Positions 54,216-63,154 of a DNA stretch of 64,000 bases are shown here, piece after piece. The stretch covers positions 620,001 to 684,000 of the forward strand of contig NZ_DATJCH010000012.1 of assembly GCF_035514885.1 (NCBI RefSeq), written 5' to 3'. This DNA is from Albibacterium sp035514885. GTDB taxonomy: Bacteria > Bacteroidota > Bacteroidia > Sphingobacteriales > Sphingobacteriaceae. Every line of letters starts with the position of its first letter. Position 1 is the stretch's first letter. Both the position numbers and the translations under genes were made by a program. The notes beneath the pieces are model-generated. The model worked only from the letters and a program-made list of their open reading frames with translations. It ran no database searches and was not told the DNA's origin.

Positions 54216-55297
54216 AGTTTTAACAATGCAGCAATAATTCGTTCTGCAGTTTTACCGTCCCATAATTCTGGGATCACTCCTTTTTTCCACTCTCCTGCTA
54301 ATAACTTTTCGAACGCAGGAGGGATTGCTTTTGGATTTGTTCCTAGTAATTCATTGGTTCCTAAGGTGATGGTTTCAGGACGTTCCGTATTATCACGTAA
54401 GGTCATACATGGAATACCCATTACGGTTGTTTCCTCGGTAATTCCTCCTGAATCAGTAACAACAGCTCGCGCATTTTTAACCAAATAATTGAATTCCAGA
54501 TAGCTTAATGGGTCAATTAGATATAAATTCGGTGCTTCTATACCAATATTCCGAAGTATTTTTGCCGTACGCGGGTGCACTGGAAAAACTAAGGGCAGGC
54601 CTTTTGAAGATTCAACTATCGTATTAATTAAGTCTTTCAATTGTGATTCTTGATCTACATTGGCCGGGCGATGCAAGGTCATTACAATATACTCTCTTTC
54701 CTTTAAGTTTAGCTCAGTCCAGATTTCAGGTTGCCTGAAACGACTCATTTGCTTAAGCAGGGTATCAATCATCGTATTTCCAACAAAGAAAATACGCTCC
54801 TCTTCTACCCCAATTTTCCTCAAATTTTCATTTGCAATTTCAGAAGTAGTGAAAAAGTAATTGGTGATACTATCGGTTACCAAACGATTGATTTCTTCGG
54901 GCATTGACCAATCTCCGGATCTTATTCCTGCTTCTACATGGGCCACTTTTACATTCATTTTCTGTGCCGTAATAGCACATGCCATTGTTGAAGTAACATC
55001 TCCTACTACAAGTACCAGATCAGTTGGATTTTCCTGGAGTTCTTTTTCAAAGCGAATCATAATTGCACCTGTTTGCTCTGCCTGTGTTCCTCCTCCTGCT
55101 TCTAAATTAGCATGCGGTTCCGGAATTTCTAATTGTTCAAAAAAGTCTCCCGACATTTTCTTATCATAGTGTTGACCAGTATGGATTAATCGAAAATCTA
55201 TATTATTCCCCTCTGCTTTGGATTTCTGAATTGCATGGATTATTGGTGCAATTTTCATAAAATTCGGACGTGCGCCGGCTATGATTGTGACTAACAT
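54212..55297 (-). CDS. wecB: Non-hydrolysing UDP-GlcNAc 2-epimerase (copy 2)
   Basis: Interconverts UDP-GlcNAc and UDP-ManNAc. The 361-residue protein aligns without gaps over most of its length to the copy at 334-1422: GARPNFMK (8-15), HTGQHYDKKMSGDFFEQL, D100, E122, E135 and H209 are all shared. Differences are mostly in surface positions. Both copies are on the minus strand about 53 kb apart. This copy lies between the heparinase-like gene (4-nt overlap) and the two-domain oxidoreductase, and so probably serves the right-hand polymer. Confidence 0.93.
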   Translation of the reverse strand: MLVTIIAGARPNFMKIAPIIHAIQKSKAEGNNIDFRLIHTGQHYDKKMSGDFFEQLEIPEPHANLEAGGGTQAEQTGAIMIRFEKELQENPTDLVLVVGDVTSTMACAITAQKMNVKVAHVEAGIRSGDWSMPEEINRLVTDSITNYFFTTSEIANENLRKIGVEEERIFFVGNTMIDTLLKQMSRFRQPEIWTELNLKEREYIVMTLHRPANVDQESQLKDLINTIVESSKGLPLVFPVHPRTAKILRNIGIEAPNLYLIDPLSYLEFNYLVKNARAVVTDSGGITEETTVMGIPCMTLRDNTERPETITLGTNELLGTNPKAIPPAFEKLLAGEWKKGVIPELWDGKTAERIIAALLKL

Positions 55298-55328
55298 ATT
55301 TTCTAGTTTATCGATGATAAATAAGTAT

Positions 55329-57437
55329 CTACAAAGTAATCCACTTTCGTTCTTTCAAACTTTCAATGGCTGCAAAGCTTGCTTTTGTTGTATTGATAAT
55401 TTCATCAAAGGGGATTAAGGCATCTCCTCCATTGATTGTTCGTTCGACCAATAGTTTAAACTGTTCTTTATGGCCTTTATCAAGCCTGGTTTTCAATTTA
55501 GAGAAACCTTTAAAGCCATAGCCTGTTGTTACTCTGAAATTATCCATAATGGCAATTCTTTCCTGAGAGTAAACCTCTACTCTTTCTTTTGAATATGCTT
55601 TTGATCCATTTGAAAAATAGTTAATTACACCTGTACTGCCGTTTTCATATTCTAAAAGAATGGATGCATTATCTGTATTCTCCTGAGGATTAAGGCCCAT
55701 CGCATTCATACATACAGCTTTTACTTTACTCCCGGTAAGAAAGGTAATTAAATCTATAAAGTGACAGGCTTCACCGATGATGCGGCCACCTCCTATCTTC
55801 ATATCATGAACCCACACGTTTGCAGGAATATGACCGGCATTCATAGTGGCGATTACATTCATTGGTGTATTACCTACCAGTTGCTTTATCTTTTGAATAT
55901 GTGGAGAGAACCTTCTGTTAAAACCAACTGTTAATGTTTTTGAGCCATTGTATGCCTGAATGATTTCTTCAAGCTCACTTTCATTTAAAGCTAGTGGTTT
56001 TTCAACAAACACATTCTTTCCTTTCAGCAAACCTTCCGACACCATATTTGCATGCTGATTATGGCGTGTAGTAATTAGTATTAAATCAACAGCATCATCT
56101 TTTAGTATTTCTTGAAAATCGGTTGTACTTTTCGCAATACCATACTTTTTTGCCAGCGAAGTACCTGTAAGCCCACCGGCACTGGCTATAGATACTAAGT
56201 TAGCATTGGCAGCCTTTAAAACAGGCAACATAGTCATCTTTGTAAAGTTGCCTGCTCCTATTATCCCTATTCCACCTTTTCCTTTTTCAAAATTAGTTGT
56301 ATTAACTAAAATTGTATTTGATGAATCACTTTCAATAGGGTATTCTAAAATAGAAGCAATTGAACTTTGGTTGCTAATATTAGCATAGATATCTTTATAA
56401 TCACTTAAAGCTGTCCGTTCTGTAATGAGCGATTTGACTTCAAGCTTACCGGAAGAGATAGCTTGCAATACAGCCTCAAAATTTCTTTTTTCTGTCCAGC
56501 GTACATAAGGAAGCGGATAGTCATTTCCCTTTCTCTCATAATCTTCATCGTAACGTCCCGGGCCATAAGAACAAGATACTTGAAAAGAGAGTTCTTTCTC
56601 ATAAAAATCTGCTCGGCTTATATCTAAGCCGATGACACCCACCAAAACAATTCTCCCTCTTTTTCTGCTCATTTGAGCAGCTTGAGATATAATTTCATTA
56701 TTCTTGGCGGAAGCAGTAATGATTACACCATCGGCCCCTGTATTATTTGTTAATCCGAGGACGGTTTTTATAACATCTTCTCCTTCTCTGGGATTGATGC
56801 CAATGATACCTTTTGCCCTGGCTAATTCAAGCTTTCGGGAGTCAAGATCAACTCCAATAACCCGGCAACCATTGGCAGCTAAAAGTTCGGCAGTTAACAG
56901 CCCGATTAATCCCAATCCAATTACAACGATCGTTTCGCCGAATGTAGGATTACATAAACGGATACCTTGCAAACCGATTGAACCTACTACAGTAAAAGCA
57001 GCCTCTTCATCAGATACATTTTCGGGAATATACGCAACCAGGTTTTTAGGTATATTAACATATTCAGCATGCGCACCATTGGAAGCTACACGATCGCCTA
57101 CATTAAATTCGCTTACGCCTGTACCTACTGCAACAACTCTACCTACATTGCAATAGCCTAAAGGCAGCGGCTCACCTAATTTATTAAAAACAGCCTCAAG
57201 GGTTGGCATTAAGCCTTCGGTTTTAATTTTATCTAATACTTGTTTTACTTTATCGGGTTGTTGACGAGCCTTGGAAATCAGGTTTGATTTACCAAATTCA
57301 ACAAGCATACGTTCTGTTCCTAATGATACCAGACTTCTGGTTGTTTTAATTAAAACACAACCGTTGGAAACTTGTGGGGTCGGAATATCTTCTAATATAG
57401 TCTCTCCTGTTTTAAAGGACTGTATGATTTGCTTCAT
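55329..57437 (-). CDS. Two-domain oxidoreductase: zinc-type MDR + Gfo/Idh/MocA
   Basis: A 702-residue fusion. Residues 1-~360 form a medium-chain dehydrogenase/reductase: GERVASNGAHAEYV-type loop (GDRVASNGAHAEYV, ~112-125), LGLIGLLTAELLAANGCRVIGVD as the NAD fold. Residues ~385-702 form a Gfo/Idh/MocA domain with GIGIIGAGNFTKM, VFVEKPLAL (catalytic EKP) and GGRIIGEACHFIDL. This fusion is common in exopolysaccharide loci beside heparinase-like proteins and glycosyltransferases; its substrate has not been settled to my knowledge. The 5' end of the next gene overlaps by 26 nt. Confidence 0.88.
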   Translation of the reverse strand: MKQIIQSFKTGETILEDIPTPQVSNGCVLIKTTRSLVSLGTERMLVEFGKSNLISKARQQPDKVKQVLDKIKTEGLMPTLEAVFNKLGEPLPLGYCNVGRVVAVGTGVSEFNVGDRVASNGAHAEYVNIPKNLVAYIPENVSDEEAAFTVVGSIGLQGIRLCNPTFGETIVVIGLGLIGLLTAELLAANGCRVIGVDLDSRKLELARAKGIIGINPREGEDVIKTVLGLTNNTGADGVIITASAKNNEIISQAAQMSRKRGRIVLVGVIGLDISRADFYEKELSFQVSCSYGPGRYDEDYERKGNDYPLPYVRWTEKRNFEAVLQAISSGKLEVKSLITERTALSDYKDIYANISNQSSIASILEYPIESDSSNTILVNTTNFEKGKGGIGIIGAGNFTKMTMLPVLKAANANLVSIASAGGLTGTSLAKKYGIAKSTTDFQEILKDDAVDLILITTRHNQHANMVSEGLLKGKNVFVEKPLALNESELEEIIQAYNGSKTLTVGFNRRFSPHIQKIKQLVGNTPMNVIATMNAGHIPANVWVHDMKIGGGRIIGEACHFIDLITFLTGSKVKAVCMNAMGLNPQENTDNASILLEYENGSTGVINYFSNGSKAYSKERVEVYSQERIAIMDNFRVTTGYGFKGFSKLKTRLDKGHKEQFKLLVERTINGGDALIPFDEIINTTKASFAAIESLKERKWITL

Positions 57438-58401
57438 TAATAATTTTATTATACAATTTAATTAGCTCTACGGAGCCGTCAAGTTTACTTTTATCTATTA
57501 AAGGTGGTTCAATATTCTTGAACAGGATACTATAATCTCCTCTTTTGTATGTTATTACACTTTGATTTCTACTTACTACATTGGTTGCGAAGGTAAGCTT
57601 GTTATAATAAAGTGATTCTTTTATGGATAAAGAATCACCATCAGTTGATGTGTTACGAATACTGGCATCACTCAATTTTAGTACTTCGCAGAAAGAATGG
57701 GGGAAATTTAGAATTAAAATGTTCTGATTTACAGAGATCTTATTTTCAATACAATATTCATAGTAATCTCCCGATGGATCGGATATAATTAATGAAAAAT
57801 CAGCTGTATTGTTGAATACCTCGATTAAATCTAAGATGCCGTATATTTCTGTGTTGTTTTTATCGTATTTAATTCCATAGGCATTGGTAGCAAAGACTTT
57901 AGAATAACGTGACCTCAGTTTATTTATCTTATTTATAATTTCCTCTGTAATCGGCTTTTCATTTATCGGAGGAATAAAAGACGAAATTTGCTGTGAATTT
58001 TTATTATGATTTAATGCAATCTTAAAGCTATTTTCATTTAAAACAATAGGGTATTTACTTAATCTGACTGATAAAAGGAGAAGTCTATTTTTGAATCCGG
58101 CATACCTACTTAAATCGCAATGATAGGTAATAATTGAATTCTTGCCAGACAACTTACTTATAAGACTGAATAGAAATTGTATATATACATTGGATGCGTG
58201 CAAATGGAAGAATTTATATTTGAATAGAGTAAGGATGATTTTAGATAAATTAGAGAGTTCCAATCTCATAAATTTATATTCAAACCCCTTGTTCTTTAGT
58301 GTATCAAGCAACCTTTGAACATGTATGGTTACTCCCCCGATAGGAGGTGGAATTTTGCCAATAATTAAGCAATCATATTTTCTGTATTCGGATTCTTCCA
58401 T
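57412..58401 (-). CDS. GT4-like glycosyltransferase
   Basis: A 329-residue GT-B enzyme. GKIPPPIGGVTIHVQRLLDTL near the N-terminus (positions ~15-34) is the glycine-rich acceptor loop of GT4 enzymes. ITYHCDLSRY ends the first domain, and DGDSLSIKESLYYNKLTFATNV holds the donor-binding loop, with a single Glu where most GT4 proteins have E-x7-E. It is shorter than usual and rather AT-rich. It overlaps the oxidoreductase gene by 26 nt; upstream, a hairpin separates it from another GT4 gene. Donor and acceptor are unknown. Confidence 0.75.
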   Translation of the reverse strand: MEESEYRKYDCLIIGKIPPPIGGVTIHVQRLLDTLKNKGFEYKFMRLELSNLSKIILTLFKYKFFHLHASNVYIQFLFSLISKLSGKNSIITYHCDLSRYAGFKNRLLLLSVRLSKYPIVLNENSFKIALNHNKNSQQISSFIPPINEKPITEEIINKINKLRSRYSKVFATNAYGIKYDKNNTEIYGILDLIEVFNNTADFSLIISDPSGDYYEYCIENKISVNQNILILNFPHSFCEVLKLSDASIRNTSTDGDSLSIKESLYYNKLTFATNVVSRNQSVITYKRGDYSILFKNIEPPLIDKSKLDGSVELIKLYNKIINEANHTVL

Positions 58402-58428
58402 AATAATAAAGCAAATCTAAGCCCTACT

Positions 58429-58457
58429 AATGCAATAAACTCAATTTTTATTGCATT
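58429..58457. terminator. Hairpin between two glycosyltransferase genes
   Basis: AATGCAATAAA (58429-58439) pairs perfectly with TTTATTGCATT (58447-58457) around a 7-nt loop; the stop codon of the upstream GT4 gene lies in the second arm. No T-run follows on the minus strand, so partial termination or RNA protection is more likely than a full stop. Confidence 0.4.
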
Positions 58458-59527
58458 AAATTCAAATATTGAGATACAATTTGTTCTTTATTAAACAATG
58501 AATTCGCAATTTCTTTATTTGTTTTACCTATGGTCTCTAATTCTACGGAATTCAATTTGAGGACATAGGATAGAACTTTAGCTATTTCATCTGTCTTATT
58601 GGGATTGAACAAATATCTATCATTGTTGATTATCAACGGTACATCTGATACTGATGAGCAAATTACGGGCTTTCCCAATGACATGGCTTCGCAGATTGTA
58701 TTTGGGAAGCCTTCATAAAAGCTAAACAAACCGATTAGATCCGCAGCCAACATTTTGCTTTTAATATCTTGGGTAGCTTTATAAAAAAAGAAATTACCTT
58801 CTAATTTATAGTTTTGTATTTTAACTACTGCTTTGCTATAGGAAGAATCGGCTTCATCGCCATACCAGTGAATGCTAAGCTTGGCTCTTTCTGCTTCTGT
58901 AAGGGTATTTACAGCTTCAATAAGTCCGCTTAAATTCTTTACCTCACGCTGGCCGGCTGCTACAAGTAAAACCAGTTTTTCATTTTCTTGTTTTGGTATC
59001 GGTTGAATATGGTCGCTATTATTTCCAATATCGACTAAGTTATAAATCACCTTTAATTTCTTCTGAGGAAGTAAGGGATTTACGCTTTTCACAATATCTC
59101 TATTTGTATTAGAGTTAGAAACTACGAAATCTGAAAGTAAATGGAACCACCTGTAGAACTTTAACTTAAACGACTCTTTAATATTAGGGTTTGCACTTCT
59201 CTCTCCTACAATTAGTTTCCATTTTCTGAATGGAAGTCCGGCTAATTCACAAATAAAGCTTGAGGCCTCTAAAAAAGATAACACAGCATCGTAATTTCCT
59301 TTGCGGATAAAGGATCGCATCTTCCAGAGACGCTTTAAATAATTGGGCTCAACAATACAATGAATATTAATATTATGTTGAAGTAATTCTTCTTTAAAAA
59401 AATCAAACTGATGGTATGTGAGAAAGGAAACGTCATGACCGACTTCATGAAATCCTTTGGCTAATTCAACTAGCTGCTTTTGTGCGCCTCCGGAACCAAG
59501 ACTATCTATTACGCAAAGTATCTTCAT
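58448..59527 (-). CDS. GT4-family glycosyltransferase
   Basis: A 359-residue retaining GT-B enzyme. The acceptor loop is DSLGSGGAQKQLVELAKGF (8-26). The donor loop FSFYEGFPNTICEAMSLGKPVI (positions ~265-286) holds the E-x7-E motif of GT4. KLIVGERSANP and YNLVDI are also typical, and resemble WbbX/PglA-type HexNAc transferases. The protein length is usual. It follows a good promoter match at 59599-59628, so it may start its own transcript inside the right-hand block. Confidence 0.87.
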   Translation of the reverse strand: MKILCVIDSLGSGGAQKQLVELAKGFHEVGHDVSFLTYHQFDFFKEELLQHNINIHCIVEPNYLKRLWKMRSFIRKGNYDAVLSFLEASSFICELAGLPFRKWKLIVGERSANPNIKESFKLKFYRWFHLLSDFVVSNSNTNRDIVKSVNPLLPQKKLKVIYNLVDIGNNSDHIQPIPKQENEKLVLLVAAGQREVKNLSGLIEAVNTLTEAERAKLSIHWYGDEADSSYSKAVVKIQNYKLEGNFFFYKATQDIKSKMLAADLIGLFSFYEGFPNTICEAMSLGKPVICSSVSDVPLIINNDRYLFNPNKTDEIAKVLSYVLKLNSVELETIGKTNKEIANSLFNKEQIVSQYLNLMQ

Positions 59528-59598
59528 GATCTATTCAGCGAACGATTTGTTCATTCTCAAAAAGAATATTGGTTAGGTACATTTCGTACATTTATTGG

Positions 59599-59628
59599 CA
59601 AAATTAATATTAAATACAATATAACAAA
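59599..59628 (-). promoter_or_regulatory. Bacteroidota-type promoter (TTTG - 18 nt - TAnnTTTG)
   Basis: On the minus strand TTTG (59625-59628) is followed after 18 nt by TAATTTTG (59599-59606). Both elements and the spacing fit the Bacteroidota primary sigma-factor consensus. Transcription would begin near 59592, giving a leader of about 65 nt for the GT4 gene at 59527. It is the best promoter match found in the window. Confidence 0.6.
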
Positions 59629-59662
59629 CAAAAACGATGGAGTATAATATGAATAAGCCTTA

Positions 59663-61831
59663 TTATTTAGAAAGCTGCTGTGTCATAATCCTACGTATGT
59701 CTTCTGCCTTTTCTTGATTAGTTGGTACCGAGAGTACTTGCAATGCTAGTCTCTTAGCAGCTGCTTCACCGAATTTCTGTTGATATTTAGTGAGAATAAA
59801 ATAGTCCTCAACACCTTGTTTAAATGCCTCCCACCTTCTACTTGGTATAATAGAATTTCCTTTGTCATAAACCACATTATAGTCGCCTTGGCCGCCATCA
59901 AAATCATCCCATACAGAACTTCCAAACTGGTCGCCATAAGCCCAAAACCCTATGCCTCGAGCATTATATTGAAAGGCTTTCCATGCTAATAAACGATAAC
60001 GAGAATAAGGGTCTACATTTTTTGAATCATCCATGATATCATAAATCCAGAATTCGTGGCCTTTTTTAGGCCTAATTAGGCTTAAATCATTGCTTTTTAC
60101 TAACAACTGATAAACATCTGCGAGAGGTTGAACTTGTGGTAGAAACTTTTCGTAATAAATAGTTAAATATATTTTTGACTGAGGACGAACAGATTTAACC
60201 CATGTTGTGAAAGATTTGAACAATGGCAGCTCGTTCTCCCGTATTTCATCAAAGGGATATAAATAGATATCCTGATCACTAATATTATGATCTTCTAATA
60301 TCTTATAAACAGTATCATACCAGGTTAGAAACTTCTTCTGCCAGGATGCTTGCATATAGTTACCAGGGCTTTTTACATAACCTCTGTGATTTATGAATAA
60401 CATTACCCTATCACCTGCTCGATAGTTTTTAAGATAGTTTATTAGACTGTTGTGATTTGTCGTAATATTGTTTGGCTCTAGAATCTTGGCAGGTATCACA
60501 AAGATATTCGAATAATGATTGGCTAAATCCTGTTTAATCTGCTGTTCACGACCTTTAAAGAAAGGATAGGTATAATAGGGCCAAACATTAACATTAAAAT
60601 TAAGTGTATTTTGATAGTTTTTATCAATCCCTAGATTAATGGATTGATAATCTATCACCAAAGCCTGATCATTGGAGCCCGTTAAAGATAAATTAATAGT
60701 CGCTTTACCTTCCTGACTTGATTTTAATGTAAGGATGAGGACTTTTGTTTCTCCGGGATTGAACTCTAATTTACTACTAGCAGTAATTGGCGATAATACA
60801 TCAGATACATTTCTAGAACTGCGTGTATTAATTTCCTGAGTTTCATATAGAGATGTTTCTACATGATTGATTCCTTTTAATACATAAGAAGTCGATATCC
60901 TTTTGTTTTGATTGTTTTTGATCCGAACAGCAACATAATGTGTTACATTGGTTGGAGTAAGTATAAGCTTACTCTTACCCTCACTTTTGCCATTACCCCA
61001 AGGGGAAGATAAAACTTCGAGACTCAATCCTTGATTCGTGTTTTTAGATACAGATAGGCCTGAAATTAAAGATTGATATTTTTGATAAGTTTGTTGACTA
61101 GCTAAATCCTTCTCATTCAATAATTGCGATTTAATCTCATCCTTATTGATAGCATTTCCCGTTACCGAGGCGAGTTTATCAATTAATGCTCTGCGGTTTA
61201 TTTCTGCTGATTTATTCTTCGCAATTATATTTTGAAGTTGACTCTTGGATAAAATGTTAGAAGATTGAAATAGACTTAATGCTTTACTTTTGCCAGTAAT
61301 CGTTATTTCATCCGTAAAGAACATTCGTCCCTGTGGATTTATAACGAGTTTAATAAACTTAGCGTTGATATTAATCTTGTCGTTTTGTAATTCGACAGCT
61401 TTATATGTATTGACTGCACTTTCACTATAACCACTAATATCGCCGGCATAGCTATAGTCATTTCCATTTAAACTGGTAAAGATATTGATGTTAAGCGGCA
61501 GATATACCCCCGCTGCTTCATTCTTTGCTGTATGAATAGCTATTTTAGAAACTGAAGAAGTTTCTTGTAATTCCAGATCGATTGTTATTTGACCGTGATT
61601 TTCCCATCCTAATGTATTATTGTCCAACCATAAAATTTTATGACTTGCAAATTTCCCATCAATTAAGATAAGTGGATCTCTACTTTGTCCACTCTTTGAA
61701 TAATTAGGTGCTGGAGCAACTACTGTATGCTTAATTTTTAATTTGTTTGCAGTTTGGGCAAAACATGAATATAAGCTTATAGTTATCAGTAAAAATACAA
61801 TATAAAAGATTCTAAATTCTTTTGAAAGCAT
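59663..61831 (-). CDS. GH123/DUF4091-like exported glycosidase-type protein
   Basis: About 722 residues from ATG at 61831 (the longer frame needs TTG). The signal region FYIVFLLITISLYSCFAQ has a possible lipobox (LYSC). Residues ~30-190 look like a discoidin-type (F5/8) carbohydrate-binding domain. The C-terminal part has YPFDEIRENELPLF, which matches the Asp-Glu catalytic pair of GH123 enzymes, and FWAYGDQFGSSVWDDFDGG with PSRRWEAFKQGVEDYFILTKY, the DUF4091 ending. GH123 members cleave beta-GalNAc linkages. In a biosynthesis operon it could trim or proofread the polymer. Substrate unproven. Confidence 0.78.
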   Translation of the reverse strand: MLSKEFRIFYIVFLLITISLYSCFAQTANKLKIKHTVVAPAPNYSKSGQSRDPLILIDGKFASHKILWLDNNTLGWENHGQITIDLELQETSSVSKIAIHTAKNEAAGVYLPLNINIFTSLNGNDYSYAGDISGYSESAVNTYKAVELQNDKININAKFIKLVINPQGRMFFTDEITITGKSKALSLFQSSNILSKSQLQNIIAKNKSAEINRRALIDKLASVTGNAINKDEIKSQLLNEKDLASQQTYQKYQSLISGLSVSKNTNQGLSLEVLSSPWGNGKSEGKSKLILTPTNVTHYVAVRIKNNQNKRISTSYVLKGINHVETSLYETQEINTRSSRNVSDVLSPITASSKLEFNPGETKVLILTLKSSQEGKATINLSLTGSNDQALVIDYQSINLGIDKNYQNTLNFNVNVWPYYTYPFFKGREQQIKQDLANHYSNIFVIPAKILEPNNITTNHNSLINYLKNYRAGDRVMLFINHRGYVKSPGNYMQASWQKKFLTWYDTVYKILEDHNISDQDIYLYPFDEIRENELPLFKSFTTWVKSVRPQSKIYLTIYYEKFLPQVQPLADVYQLLVKSNDLSLIRPKKGHEFWIYDIMDDSKNVDPYSRYRLLAWKAFQYNARGIGFWAYGDQFGSSVWDDFDGGQGDYNVVYDKGNSIIPSRRWEAFKQGVEDYFILTKYQQKFGEAAAKRLALQVLSVPTNQEKAEDIRRIMTQQLSK

Positions 61832-61886
61832 ATTCAAAAAGGATTAAAAAGTTAAAAAACAAGATAGGTCTATAAAACCGTGCCAA

Positions 61887-63152
61887 TTAACCTTTGACCT
61901 CTCTCATATTAAAAAATACCATCAAAGCTATGGTGGAAGTAAAGTAGAAATGAGAAAACATGGGCTCCTTATACTCTATAATCAATTGCCATAATAATAG
62001 AAAACCACATAGAACTTGAATTGAAAGTGTTTTTCCATGTGACATTACGTGGAAATACAATCGCATCATACCTGTATAAAATAACAATGCCCCAATAACA
62101 CCTACAGCATAGATCATACGGATATAACCAACATCTGTCCGAATTACTCCCCAACTCGTCGGATCTCCAAATAATAAATGATTGTCATCATCCGGAAGAA
62201 AAATATAAGATTGTAAAATAGCCAATGTGTTTGATCTTCCAGAGGTACCATTAAAGTTATCTAGAAACTGATCAAATGCCCATTTTTCCCATGCTCTTAT
62301 TATGATTTCTCCATCGGGTTGCAAAAGTAGGTATGTTTCTTTTATGAGAAAATAGAATAAAACAGAACCAATAGGTAGATATACTAAAAGGAGAAGACTC
62401 TTCCAATTAAACTTATCATTGATAATCAACAAAGTGTAATATGCAAAAAGAGCAACAGGTATCATAATAAAACCTGTTCTTCCAGTAAAAACTATTCCAA
62501 CTATAATCCAGATCAAGCAGAAAATTATAATACGTCTATCTAATCTGGAAAGCTTAAAAGAAGTCAGGAAATAGGCTCCCATTAATAAACCGGTAGCCAA
62601 ATATGCTGAAACTGATGCCCCTGAAGATTGCATTAATCCTCTAGTCCGGAAAATAGAGGTGAAATTATCTTCCGTAATATTACCCTCTAAGGGCATAATG
62701 ACGAACATGAATTCTCTGTATGCAGGAAAGATGAAATTAATAAAGATAAGGATACCCTGAATACCAAAAATAAGCAGTAATAAATAAAGCAGTTGATTCA
62801 AATTTTCTTTTATAAAGAACACAGATAATATATAGGCTCCTCCGGCAATTTGAATTAGTATAAGTATGATATTAAAAAGGTTTGCCATATTATCACTACC
62901 ATTAAGTAATGTTATAGTAGTGGTATACAGAGCATAAAGAACCAAAATGAAAAATGCTTTGAAAGCACTTTTATTAAAGTAAAAGACCAGTTCGTTTCTT
63001 CTTAGAATCAATAGTGCAGCAAAACATCCTGCTATTACAAAACGACTACTATTTAAAGGGAAAAATAGAAACTTTACAGAAAATATAAAAAAAAGCAACA
63101 AAAAAACATGGCCTAATTTTGTTCTTTTCCAAAAAGTTGTTTCTTCCAACAT
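61887..63152 (-). CDS. wzy: Wzy-type O-antigen polymerase/ligase-family membrane protein (copy 2)
   Basis: A 421-residue protein (ATG at 63152; a GTG at 63155 overlaps the preceding stop) with ten or more membrane helices. The long periplasmic loop between about residues 270 and 340 contains SGRSNTLAILQSYIFLPDDDNHLLFG, cited only as position ~310-335; the GRSN...FG pattern is typical of O-antigen polymerase/ligase proteins. An AGGS-like AKE-rich ligase pattern is not seen. It follows the Wzz-like gene directly, which supports polymerase function. Confidence 0.75.
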   Translation of the reverse strand: MLEETTFWKRTKLGHVFLLLFFIFSVKFLFFPLNSSRFVIAGCFAALLILRRNELVFYFNKSAFKAFFILVLYALYTTTITLLNGSDNMANLFNIILILIQIAGGAYILSVFFIKENLNQLLYLLLLIFGIQGILIFINFIFPAYREFMFVIMPLEGNITEDNFTSIFRTRGLMQSSGASVSAYLATGLLMGAYFLTSFKLSRLDRRIIIFCLIWIIVGIVFTGRTGFIMIPVALFAYYTLLIINDKFNWKSLLLLVYLPIGSVLFYFLIKETYLLLQPDGEIIIRAWEKWAFDQFLDNFNGTSGRSNTLAILQSYIFLPDDDNHLLFGDPTSWGVIRTDVGYIRMIYAVGVIGALLFYTGMMRLYFHVMSHGKTLSIQVLCGFLLLWQLIIEYKEPMFSHFYFTSTIALMVFFNMREVKG

Positions 63153-63154
63153 CA

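Noticed and set aside
54861..55169. 102-codon open frame on the plus strand
   Set aside because: It is antisense to wecB copy 2; its proline/serine-rich translation is typical of a shadow frame.
56704..57156. 150-codon open frame on the plus strand
   Set aside because: It lies fully opposite the two-domain oxidoreductase gene, whose protein motifs are clear; the plus-strand frame has no recognisable domain.
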